Assembly: GCA_002286855.1 (NCBI GenBank)
Contig: NRSV01000091.1
Coordinates: forward strand, 26,189-90,188
Reading direction: 5' to 3'
DNA: 64,000 nucleotides
Origin: Bipolaris cookei
Lineage: Eukaryota; Ascomycota; Dothideomycetes; Pleosporales; Pleosporaceae
The notes under the pieces: model-generated
Seen by the model: only the letters and a program-made list of their open reading frames with translations
Told to the model about the DNA's origin: nothing
The model's database searches: none
In this document: positions 12,092 to 22,133 of the stretch, piece after piece
How positions within the stretch are numbered: position 1 is the stretch's first letter
How the letters are laid out: the number at the start of each line of letters is the position of its first letter
Position numbers and translations under genes: made by a program

Positions 12092-12300
12092 TGTCGGAGC
12101 GTGAACGAAGAACTAAAACGGAGGAAGTAGGTGGAATGCTGAAGATGTTAACTTGCTGCCAGAGAATGCAATGATGCCAATCGATGCTATTTAGCGATGA
12201 CGTGGGTACAACCCCGCTTTTGAGAGGCATAAATGGAGGGCTGTGAACTCTCGTCGCTACACAGGGCTATCTCACCAGGCTGATATCCCTAGACATTGCC
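12092..12300. promoter_or_regulatory. Shared bidirectional promoter, viperin / nucleotide kinase
   Basis: Only 209 bp separate the two start codons. TGACGTGG at 12198-12205 looks like a bZIP/CRE-type site. An AT-rich GCATAAATGG lies near 12229 on the kinase side. Co-regulation of the two genes is inferred from geometry alone. Confidence 0.6.
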
Positions 12301-13085
12301 ATGGAGGCTACTGAAACAACTATCGTATTCGTCATTGGTAAGTGTGTGAGATTCTAAGTACACGACTAAGGTTTACAGGAGCTCCTGGTTCTGGCAAAGG
12401 CACGCTGTGCCGAAGACTTTCTGACGAACATGGATTCTGTCACTTGTCTATTGGAGATACGTTGAGGAGACTTGTCTCGAACTCGATGACGGACCTAGTT
12501 ACGGCATCTCAGATACAAAGAGGCGAGCTCGTTTCCACAGAGGTGTTGGTCAGTATTCTCCAAGATAGCGTCAAAGACAGTGTATACAGCGGCCGTCACG
12601 TGATCCTGATAGATGGTTTGCCGAGGCAGTTAGATCAGGCTATGCCTGTGGAAGAGAAAGTTAGTGTGCCCAACTTCTGATGCTCTCCCTCAGCATACTT
12701 ACTTGGAAAGATTGGCTCACCAGCATTGGTCCTGTTCTTCAACTCTCGAGAAGAGGTCGCCAGAAATCGCTTTCTCACGCGAAAACTACCTGGAAGAGAG
12801 GCAGATGATGCAGTCGTCTTCCAGAAGAGATACGATGAGTTCACCGCGGAGAACTCTAAGATTATAAAGATGTACCAGGAACGAAACCTTCTAATTGAGG
12901 TAAAGTTTATCGTGCAGTCCTTATTAATGCTAAGCGGCGGTCAGGTTGATACCAACGGAGAGACGGATATCTCATACACATCCCTATCGAACAGTCTACA
13001 TGATACCGATTTGGCACAATTTCTCATAAAGACGACAGTGGGTGTATATCAAATCGATACTGGAAAGATACAATGTATGGAATAG
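12301..13085 (+). CDS. UMP/CMP-kinase-like nucleoside monophosphate kinase, four exons (about 215 aa)
   Basis: The ATG at 12301 (CCATGG context) starts a 37-nt exon. Splicing of 12338-12378 creates the P-loop VIGAPGSGKGTLCRR. GDTLRRL (NMP binding) and DGLPRQLDQA follow. After an intron at 12660-12710 come PALVLFFNSREEVARNRFLTR and GREADDAVVFQKRYDEF, the LID-region pattern of UMP/CMP kinases. A third intron of 45 nt (12900-12944) is in frame; removing it gives LLIEVDTNGETDISYTSL, the expected family end. The length of about 215 fits the family. UMP/CMP kinases phosphorylate pyrimidine monophosphates with ATP. Pairing with viperin suggests supply of CTP or recycling of ddhCMP, which is an inference. 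The protein is unlikely to be the housekeeping enzyme, because its GDTLR and DGLPR motifs deviate slightly from the usual GDLLR and DGFPR. Confidence 0.85.
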
Positions 13086-13245
13086 GAGGCATGTTTGGTG
13101 GTCACGTGACACCTACCAAGAGTTTCCTTTCCATGCAGCTAGGACCGGTTTTCTCAAAAATCAATACCACTAAGTTACCCAGCATTTCATCTACGCTTCA
13201 AGTTCTCCTTTTTGAATATTGCAGCCATAGATTCTAGCGTTTTCC

Positions 13246-13884
13246 ATGTTTCGAAAAGCCATATCTCAACCCTTTCTTCTGGAGGTGGAGCGCAAGTTTT
13301 GCGGGCTCGCAGTCCCAGATCTCATCCTTCACGTCGGGAACCCACCATTCCAAAGCATCCAGTCACACGGCCAGCGCATTTTCAAAGACACTTACTTCGA
13401 CCGAGCTGGACTCCTCACCGCAGCAGGTGTGTGGGTCAGGCTACGCGACGGGCAATGGGAGGCCAAAGTGAAAAAGGGTGGCAACTTCCAAAACTCAAGG
13501 TTCGAGGAGCTGACTGACCCTCGCGAAATTGGGGTGCAGGTACGCACCATTACGGGACGAGTATGCAGCGAGCGCGAGTTTTACGGTCTCGATCGCATTG
13601 CGACCATGTGCACGACAAGAAGAACGTGGCTGGCGGACGAGAGGTTCTCGATCGTGCTAGACGCGATGGACTTTGGGCACGAGGTCGGCGAGGTCGAGCT
13701 GCAGTCGGAAGTGCATCTCGCTCATACGGGCCAAGAGCTGGAGGACCACAAGCAGAGGGTAATGCAGCAGATGGACGAAGAGATTGTAGCTTTCATGGAA
13801 CGTTATCGGTGGGCGTTTGCTGCTGGTGAGCCAATAGGAAAGCTGACAGCATACTTTGAACGCCAGGCCGAAGGCAGGCTGTAG
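13246..13884 (+). CDS. CYTH-domain triphosphatase, thiamine-triphosphatase-like (212 aa)
   Basis: The CYTH signature ExExK is present as LLEVERKF (Glu13, Glu15, Lys17). It is followed by FKDTYFDRAGLLTAAGVWVRLRDG and WEAKVKK, and later by VLDAMDF and GEVELQSEV, which supply the acidic and basic residues that line the triphosphate tunnel. CYTH enzymes hydrolyse inorganic triphosphate, thiamine triphosphate or nucleotide triphosphates in a metal-dependent way. The gene is intronless and intact. It is in the same direction as the nucleotide kinase and begins 160 bp after that gene's stop. Its place in a viperin locus makes a nucleotide triphosphate, including ddhCTP, a substrate worth testing. 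The family call is secure; the substrate is open. Confidence 0.88.
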   Translation: MFRKAISQPFLLEVERKFCGLAVPDLILHVGNPPFQSIQSHGQRIFKDTYFDRAGLLTAAGVWVRLRDGQWEAKVKKGGNFQNSRFEELTDPREIGVQVRTITGRVCSEREFYGLDRIATMCTTRRTWLADERFSIVLDAMDFGHEVGEVELQSEVHLAHTGQELEDHKQRVMQQMDEEIVAFMERYRWAFAAGEPIGKLTAYFERQAEGRL

Positions 13885-14397
13885 ATATGAAGCAAGGCTG
13901 CATATTGAGTGACTGTTGATGCGCTAAGCTGTATTCGGTTATTTGCGAACATGACGTGTCGCAACACACGCTTTGCGTTAGCGTTGCAGGGTCTTTTTGT
14001 AGATGCAAAGAGACTGGCCGTAGCTCGCGTACATATGTACATGCAAGGATGAGATTTTAGATACTAGTTAGTTGGCTAAGCAGTGAGTTTCTTATTTTCC
14101 ACTGTTCGAACTTTGCATATTGCTATACATTGCAACGGCTGGTGCCAATCTTCTCACTGCGCTGTGCTCTAGTTTCTTTTATATCCTGCTCAAACATGCA
14201 CTCCACTAGAGTTTACATCAACTAACAGCGTGTATCTGTTGTCGTATTTGTTGTGATTTCGTTTGTGAGGTTGTGGAATTCAACAGAGGTCATAATTTAA
14301 CTCGACAAAAGACTCTCCGTCATGCATCTGCTTTGATTAAAGCATTGTAAACTCTGGGCTACTGAATCTAGGGGCTAGGTGTGTAACTTCTATATAG
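13885..14397. other. Convergent intergenic region
   Basis: This lies between the CYTH gene (plus) and the dynamin gene (minus). It should hold both 3' UTRs. No gene is seen. Confidence 0.45.
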
Positions 14398-16900
14398 CTA
14401 TCGCTTCAGTCCTCCCATCGCTTCTCTGAACGTTTCTAACCCTTTCTCCAGCATACTCTTCCTAGACTCCAGATGAAGACGCTGCTGCGTGATCTCAGGA
14501 GGCTCAGCAGCAACGAATTCCACCTCTTTCTCTGTCATCTGTGTCACAACCAGAGGGGAAAGGATGATATCAGGGAGGGGTGCAACCAGGTGGCGCTCAA
14601 TGACAGCCTTGGTGATGGCGTTGACAAAGTACTTGATCTCGTCTTTGTAGAACGCACGCTCAGTATCGAGGGCTTCCTGGCTTGAGAAGACGTCCATGTC
14701 CAGCTCTATCGCTTTGTTCATGGCCTCTGTGAGCTTACCAGGGTCAACATGCTTACATAATTTGCCGTCGAGATTGTAAATATTGACTTCTGAGGCTTCT
14801 GTGGCTTTCTTCATGATCTCCTGGTGCTTGCATTGACGCATCTTCTGTACAGTGGTGGTGAAGTAGTGGTTATAAGTAGCTGGATGGCGAGCTTTGTCCA
14901 CGAGAATCTTGTGCAGTTCTGCTTTCGCGTCAGAAAGGGCTTGAGCTAAAGCACCATCTACGTAGAGGGTAGTAAGCCTGTCTTTGAACTCGGATGGAGC
15001 GGCATTCTGGAGAACAGCATCGATGAATTCCTTGCAAGCACTCGCAATTGTGCTAACATGCTGAGAGGCGATCTGCTCCCATGGTTGGGACTGCTCCCAG
15101 AAAAGCTGTGATATCAGCATTGGCTGAAACGTTCCAGGAAGCTCATGGCCACGGGAACGCTCTAGGGTCTTCTTGACCCATTCGGTGGCTTCTCCGCGTG
15201 TGAGTTTTTTGGGCTTAGGAAGGAGCATGAGCTCCGGGCGTTCCTCGATATCATCAAGCTCTTTCTGTGCTCTTATATCCTCTTCAATTTCTTGGTCTTC
15301 GTCACCGGGACCGACTCCAAATGCGTATTTGTGACCCCTTAAGCGCATATTATTGGCGAAATTGATGTTGAGATGTTGAGTCACGGCTCGAAAGCGACGG
15401 ATGTTCTCAGGCGCATCAACAGCTGCGTCCATATTGATTCGACCAAAAAACGACGATTCGTAGTAGCCCTTGGTAGCAGAATTCAGGATATCGCTGATGC
15501 GCATGCTGATCTTCATCAGAACCATACGCTGCTCATGACTAGTGTTGCGACTGTCGCCTAATTTTTCAATCTCTGCAATAGTACCTTGAAGCTTGCTGAC
15601 CATTTCATCCTTCAAAGAAGGGAGCTCCTTGATCAGATGATGGAGTAGCACCTTACTAAGACGCTCGCGCAAAGAGCCAATGCCAACGCACTCACGAGGC
15701 AGATCAGCATAACGACCCTTGCTAAAGAACAAGTCCTCGTCTGCATGGCGTTCCTCAAAGGAGAACTTCATCTGATTATCACCACGGTTCTTGAGCATGT
15801 GCCAACCCCGCTCTAAGTAAATGTCCTTGTTCTGAGCCAACTCGATCCAGGTTAGCTCGTTGTCGGTGCCTTCACGGAGGAAGTCAGGCTTGGTGATGAT
15901 GCCAAGGGTACGACGACCCTGCTCATCGATCTTGCGGCAGTGGTCGAGGATGATTTGATTAGCGTAATCATTCTTTGCGCTAACCACTGCCAGAATAATG
16001 GTACGAGGATTTCTCATGTACTCCTTAACCAGATTGAGGATCAGCTCTTTGTCGGTCTCGGTTTGTGCTTTGTTGGTAGCATGGATGAGACCTGGAAGAT
16101 CGACAAGAGTTCTAGCCATTTTCTTTTAGTAAACCTCTAGCATATCGCATGAATGACATACAATTGAGGCCTGGCTGGACCAGTGATCTCAACCGATAGC
16201 ACATCGCGAGAGAACGCCCTTGAATTGATACCACCTACTACTCCCAAACCCATCGCTTGTGTTGCCTCTTCGATCACATCTGGGAGCTGACTGAAATCTT
16301 TCATGGCCTTGCTGAATGACTTGAGCTTGACTTGCTCCGACTTTGGGCGAAGCTTGTCTGGAGTGATCGTGATCGTGCTGGTCGACGACGCAGAACGACG
16401 CAGGATGATCTAAAGCTTGTTAGCATGATCCCTGGGGTAATTGCGATGTTACCCACTTCAGTTGCGAATCTAGTGCACAGGTTTTCCTTGCGAGGAAACG
16501 GAATCTCAGTGATAGCCTCAAGTACAGAGCTTTTACCGGATGACTGGTCGCCGCAGACTACAAGCTGGGGTAGTTCCACAATGCTACTGAGACCTGTACG
16601 TCGCAGCTTGTCTACGATATCCATAACTTTCCGCTGATCCGCAGACTGTAAAGCGTGCAGAGAGCTTGTAGTGACAGAATCCGGGTCGATAGGCACCGGC
16701 GTGATTGGCGTATCGACGCCTTCATATTCAGAATCGCTAGACATACCACTTGCCATGTTGGTAGGCGAAATCCTTATGGAGGTGGAGCAGATAACACTAG
16801 GTTGTTGAAGTGACCTGGAAACGATAGTAGAACGAGTAGCAGGGTTAACCAGATATGAATGCAAAGGGTTTGCTGTTGTGAAGCCGGAAGAAACAGACAA
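14398..16900 (-). CDS. Mx-like dynamin-family GTPase, three exons (753-801 aa)
   Basis: The G1 motif VVCGDQSSGKSSVLEAI is in exon 1. An intron at 16410-16456 (GTGGGT donor, branch CTAAC) joins RFATE to IILRR. A second intron at 16112-16161 joins RPQL to TLVDLPGLIHA (G3), and G4 is IITKPD. The dynamin stalk follows, with GHELPGTFQPMLISQLFWEQSQPW, and the GED-like C-terminus ends at 14398. Counted from the ATG at 16756 the protein has 753 residues. An upstream in-frame ATG at 16900 adds 48 residues without Asp or Glu but with several Arg and Ser, which could be a mitochondrial targeting sequence. Fungi have many members of this family, usually labelled Mx-like; they remodel membranes or bind assemblies. 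The gene is intact and next to the viperin cluster. Real orthology to Mx cannot be decided from the sequence alone. Confidence 0.88.
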
Positions 16901-19639
16901 GCAGGCATTGGGGGCGGAGGTAAACCTTGGCCTCTTATAATCGCCCGAAAATCCAGATGAAACTAATGAGACTCTGAGTTACTCTGATTGACCCACTATC
17001 TGCCTTAAAAAGAAAAGAAAGTCGGCCAGTAACATCCCATACCAACGATTGGACAGAAGGCTTAAGAAACATGGCCATCTTGCGGGACGGATCCCGTCAT
17101 ACCTGCTTCGCAGTTCTTGCATTCTTCTCGATCCATATAGTTATCTGCTGGTTTGCATAATATGCATGACCATGTTTCAGTATCTCGCATCCCTGTGATG
17201 AGCTGGATTATGGATCACGGGAGGATAATTTATGGGATTGGATGATGCGAGCTAGGTCACCAGATAAACCGAGCAGAACGATCATCCATTCACCACCGCA
17301 CCATCATATTGGGCCATGTGTATTGACCTGCTGTGTGGTCTCCTATCAGTGGCGGTTGCGCAGGGAATTTGAGGGAATGGGGCTGCAGTAGAAAGCCGGG
17401 TAACTAGTTATGTATGCTGATACAATCTGACTAGCCGTGGTCGCTGTTTGATAGCCTTGGGATTTGCCAAAGGACGAACCTCACCCGCTCGTAACGGAGA
17501 TTTCTTGAGGGCTAGTAATATGTATGTATGTAAAGGGTGAACCATTTATTGCAAGTCACATCCTCCTTTGCATCGTGCATGCAACTTTGAGTGTTTTAGA
17601 GAACGCTAGTCTTATCGCTTACATACTTAGGGCGCCTTTTGAGCATACTCTACCCCAGATGGTTAGGCCGACGTACTTTCTTGCATTCTGCACAAGCATC
17701 TGAGCCACCAGAATCGGCAGATCCTTCGATTCAGTCTAGGAATTGGGCACTTACTAGCTTCTCTACGAACTGTGAGCTGACTCTGGCATCTTTCCCCACC
17801 CTCTGTGAATGCGAAGTTACTGCTGAGCACTTGGCGATATATACCCCCAAAAGTCAGGTAAACTTACCTTTTACGTGACAAAGAGCCTGGTCCTCATTAG
17901 ATAACCTTCTCAAAGTGTGTGGATACAGGCATCTTCCATTAACTCCGTAGCTGCTTCCCATCCCATAGTAACAATGGAAGAGACAGAAATTGTTCCACGC
18001 GCCAGGAAACTGAAAGTGTATATCTTCTCAATATTGCGCTATCGAGACGCTTCTCAGATACTGAAATCTGCCTTCCATGTACGTCGATACTTCACTTGAT
18101 AATGTACGAGGGGTAAAACAAGCCACCTGTCTGTAAAGTATCGGGGTAACGGCAAGTATGGGCTGTGAGTGGCCGCAACTTGCGCTAGAGCTCAGGTCTG
18201 CGGGGGAAGGCTGAAGTGCTCAATTTCTTTTTTTTCTTTTCTTGCAGCAGCTCTCGGTACCCAGTCCGGGCGCATACATGCGTGACATGGAGGCACCGAT
18301 GCGGGTACAGCAATAGCACACTACCCTGCAAGCACAATGTTGCCTTCATATCATACTTGAAAAAGCACCTTCTTTTCCAGATACGATGGCGGGAAGGCTG
18401 GAATATAACCCGTCCACATGCAGAGTGCTGTTCAGTGTCGTATATCGAAATCTGCTACGCAACCCTGATTCGATACGTATACAATTCGTTCAGAAAAGCT
18501 GAGATTCTCTTGCAATGTCACTTATGTACATAGATGAGGGGCAAGGTGCTGTGAACAGAATAGTTTGCAAGTAGGCTGCTAAGCAGAATTTACTATTGCC
18601 TTAGTCAACTATTCGGTTAAAAACAATGAGCTATAAGGGCTTGTTGCCTATTGCTGTATACTGCGCCGTGCTGTGGTCTGCTTAGTTGCTCGGTAGTAGT
18701 CATCGCCGAGCGCGCGGTTGCGGCGTGGTTGTAAGGATTGCGGGGCTGCGTTCTAAATTGCATCCTTCGTTCTGCTTACTGGCTGTAAGCGTAATCAAGA
18801 GTGTCAGCATTCTATGGTCGTGACACAGCAGTATGTACAGCACTACGAAGGGGGTGACGGTGGTGAAAGAGGGGGAAGATCGTCTTGCTACAGGGGTGGA
18901 CGATAAGCAGCCTACAGTACGTAGCCTGCTGTATTATTGTGTCCGCCGCTTTCCTGTTCTACAACGAGCGGGCTAGACGTCAACGAATGCATGCCTTTAA
19001 TTGCAATGGTGCACACTTTGAGGCCTATCATGCACATCAGGACACCACACGACGATCGGCTAAATCGGGTGTCGAGTCTGGTGATTTGGTGGCAGTTCGG
19101 TTTCAGTTCAAGCCCGTGGCTCTTGGCTCTAATAACAGCGCGAGCAGCGGCAAGCGATCCTGCGCTATCAGCGGAGGCTATGGCTCGATGATTCCCAAAC
19201 CTTGCTTCGCAGCAGTATAAGTACAGTATTGGCCATTACATATGTACACAACTAGCAGGCGATTATGGGAGAAGGAAGCTACAGCCACCCTCCAAGATGG
19301 CTCACGGGAGGGGATTGTCCTTTTAGTTTGCGTGTGCGCTGACGCTAGGCCTTATCTACTGCTAGGTTAGCAAGCTTATCTGTATTCGACTATATGCGAG
19401 CATGAGCTCTCGCAATACCCATATTCAGTTAGCATCGCTATCCTCGATAGATAGAAGCTCCTTTTGCGTTAGTTATAAGGTACGGGTATGTACATAAACG
19501 CATCACGTTCTGGTTCATATGTAACTACGGTTATTACTCAGTGGGCAACCAGGTGACTATACATGGTACTCCTAGGCTTACAAGAACACCAAACGTATGG
19601 CCCTTCGGAATCTATGTAGGTGCAATTTCGCTACCTTGG
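16901..19639. other. 2.7 kb without a supported gene
   Basis: Short frames on the plus strand (17.6, 18.2, 18.9 kb) have no motifs and break quickly. A pyrimidine tract at about 18220-18245 is the only compositional feature. It should contain the dynamin promoter at its left end. Confidence 0.4.
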
Positions 19640-19679
19640 TCACCGGCATATAATCATAGTTAGTGAAAAGTTCTCATTA

Positions 19680-19915
19680 TTAAGTTGGCGCAGTGTTAGT
19701 ACGGGCGGCGCGGGTCTGAATCTGGCTGCGGTAACTCGACTTATTAACAGAAACTGCAGAAAAGTCGACAGGCTTAGCGCATGAGAAGAGTGTGCAGGCA
19801 GATGCAACAGGCGAATGTTTCGAGTGCTCGTAGCAAGCCCACTCGAACTCTCGAACAACGTGTGATTCATGGCCATCGAGTAGGAACAGTCGATTACGGG
19901 GCAGCAATTGTAGTA
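19680..19915 (-). pseudogene. Fragment of a second pogo-type transposase
   Basis: In one frame LLDGHESHVVREFEWACYE is readable, in a second HLPAHSSHAL, and then the first again with KPVDFSAVSVNK and YRSQIQTR. These are successive pieces of a DDE_1 catalytic core (DGHxSH, HSSH, PVDFS) interrupted by two frameshifts. It abuts the 3' end of the transposase pseudogene to its right but matches another part of the protein, so it is a separate, truncated copy. Confidence 0.65.
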
Positions 19916-19944
19916 GTAGTTTCCGGTATAAAGACGCGATTTGG

Positions 19945-21885
19945 CTACTTGTTGTACTTAACGCTAAGATCCTCTTGTACGCGCTGTAATTTATATTGCG
20001 CCTTAGTATTATAATCATGGTTGTTGATGGCGTACTGCCAGCGCATAACATTACATATTGTTATAACGCCACTGGCTGCGCGCTTAAGGTATTTCTTGCC
20101 CTGATTTCGTATTGTAGGCCCTATACGCTTCCATTTATTAGCAATGGTTGTTACCTCACGAAGTGATCTTGCAGCAAGCTCTTGTTGTAAGCGGGCGACG
20201 TCATTAACCTGGCGGCGCTGTATCATTGAGCGCGCGTCTTGCGAGTAGATAGGTCCACCACCTGCTTCAAGAGCACGGCGTTTACGACGACGGCGCTCGC
20301 CTTTGGCAAGTTGCGCTGCCTCTGTATGGTGTAGCTCGCGCTGTAAGCCCTCTGCGATGCGCGCAATTGCTGAGACACCACGTTGGTGTTTAATAACGCT
20401 AGCAGCGACGTCGCGTGGGAGGTGCTCACGAAGCATAGTGTAGACGAAGGGCTCTTGCGCTTGAATCTGGCGGATGGTTTTTGGTGTAACCCATGCAGCG
20501 TCGCCAGGTCGTGGGTTCTCTGGCTCTGGCGTTGTGTCCCAGTCAAGCTCATCGCGCTCAATAGCTCACCCTGTAGCGCTATCCGAACTTGTGTGAAGCG
20601 CTGTAGCGGTAGTAGGCATGATGGAGATGAGCCTAAAGACGGCGAAGAGCTTTATATGCACGGTGTCGTCTGTCGCAATTGAACTGGTGGTGGTGTAGCG
20701 CGCTCGTACTCGCTGTCCGTGTCGAGTAGTTGCAACTGGTTAAATACAAGCTCTGGCTTCCACGGAGCAAGACCAGTTCGCCGCCAGCCGCTCTGTATAG
20801 TGGTACACGTAAAGGTAAGACGCCGGATCTCTGCAAGAGTCGCTGGAAAGTCTGCCTTGCTAATATCTCTTGAGCCAGTGCGAGATGCCCACTCTAAGCA
20901 GCGGCCGTGGTACCACTTGAGTGGTTAAAAGCAGCCAACGTCAAGCAGTTGGAGAAGGTGCGTAGTGTGCGGTGGCAGCGCAAAGAGCTGTATATACTGC
21001 TGCTCAGCGTATTGAATGAACTCTCTAGTTAAGTGAGAGCCGTGCCCGTCTACTAATAGTAATCGCCACGCGCCAGTAGACCGCTGCTTCGTTCGGCGAT
21101 CAAAGCGCTTTAACCAGGCGAGCGCAAGCTGATCGTTGCTATAGCCATTCCCTGAGATTGCAATAAGGTAGTTATCAGGCAGATCAACTACCCACTGCTC
21201 CACAATTGTTCCTGCTTTAATAATAACCATTGGCTCAATTGCAAAGCCAGTAGAACAGACGCATTCAATAAGGGTATTAAGCTCGCGGTTATTGCCGTCC
21301 GCCAGCACTGTAAACATACTGGCTGCTTGCAACGCCAATCCGACAACCAGTCTCATCCATATTGTACATGTCGTTAGGTTGTACGCCAAATTGCTCTACA
21401 GTAGCTTGAAGCTGCTCGAACCACTGGCGCAACGCGTCAGGCTGTTGCGTCAGCATACGCTGTACTTCCATCGGCTTACTCCTAACGCGGCGGTACTTTT
21501 TATGCCTCTGTAGCCAGCGTCGCGCCCAGTTATGATCTAGTGGCGTCGGTGATTCGTCTGGTCCTATGTACGACTCTTGAAGCAACGCGTAGGCTTGTTG
21601 CGCGATCATGCGGTGATGTATACCAAAGCCGATAGCATTGATTGCGTCAAGGTAGCGCTCAAGAGCAAGATCTTGGGCGTTATCCAGCCGGTAACTGGTT
21701 GGCTTTTTATCGCTGCGCGTAGGCGCGTTCTTGTAGGCGCGGAGGAGACGTTTATAGCCTAAGTTGTGGGTTTTTGCATAAGAGCTGATGTTTGGCTTGA
21801 GGTGACTATGAAGCTTTGCCGCGTGCTCTTTGTATAACGTCACCTCTTTTCTATACTTTGAAGCTGAAGAATTGCTCTTTGGCAT
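19945..21885 (-). pseudogene. Fot1/pogo-type (DDE_1) transposase, frameshifted and stopped
   Basis: From 21885 the frame gives a CENP-B-like DNA-binding region (WARRWLQRHKKYRRVRSK) and the first catalytic Asp in YNMDETGCRIG. A one-base frameshift near 21295 moves the rest into another frame. There LLVDGHGSHLTREF and LLQLLDVGCF give the second and third Asp. Immediately after GCF is a TAA (about 20925) where relatives have Gln, consistent with CAA to TAA. The C-terminal Lys/Arg-rich region (RRRKRRALEAGGGPIY) runs in yet another frame to 19945. Clear terminal inverted repeats were not found. Such enzymes cut and paste at TA sites; this one cannot. Confidence 0.85.
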
Positions 21886-22133
21886 ATTGCGAAACTTTCT
21901 GCTAAAATAGATTCTGATTATCTAATGTTGTGGTAGAGTTGGTACTAGTTATGTTGTATCTAAGTGATGCCCTTGGGGTGGGAGGCCCGTGCAACGCGCG
22001 GGCAATTTCTTGAAATTTTCGGAGCGAACCATTGGGCCCGAGTAATTGGCTTGGCTTCGGTTTCGGTTACTAGTGTGTGGACCGAACCCTGGTTCGACGC
22101 GTTGCGTGCTGGCAAACGCTATGACACCCACTT

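Noticed and set aside
18885..19220. 111-codon plus-strand frame starting with a hydrophobic segment
   Set aside because: A signal-peptide-like start was considered, but a second long overlapping frame and lack of family or splice support make it unconvincing.
21970..22010. GC-rich GGGTGGGAGGCCCGTGC sequence as terminal repeat of the 19.9-21.9 kb transposon
   Set aside because: No inverted partner was found at the other end; a similar motif at 24.65 kb is in the wrong orientation.
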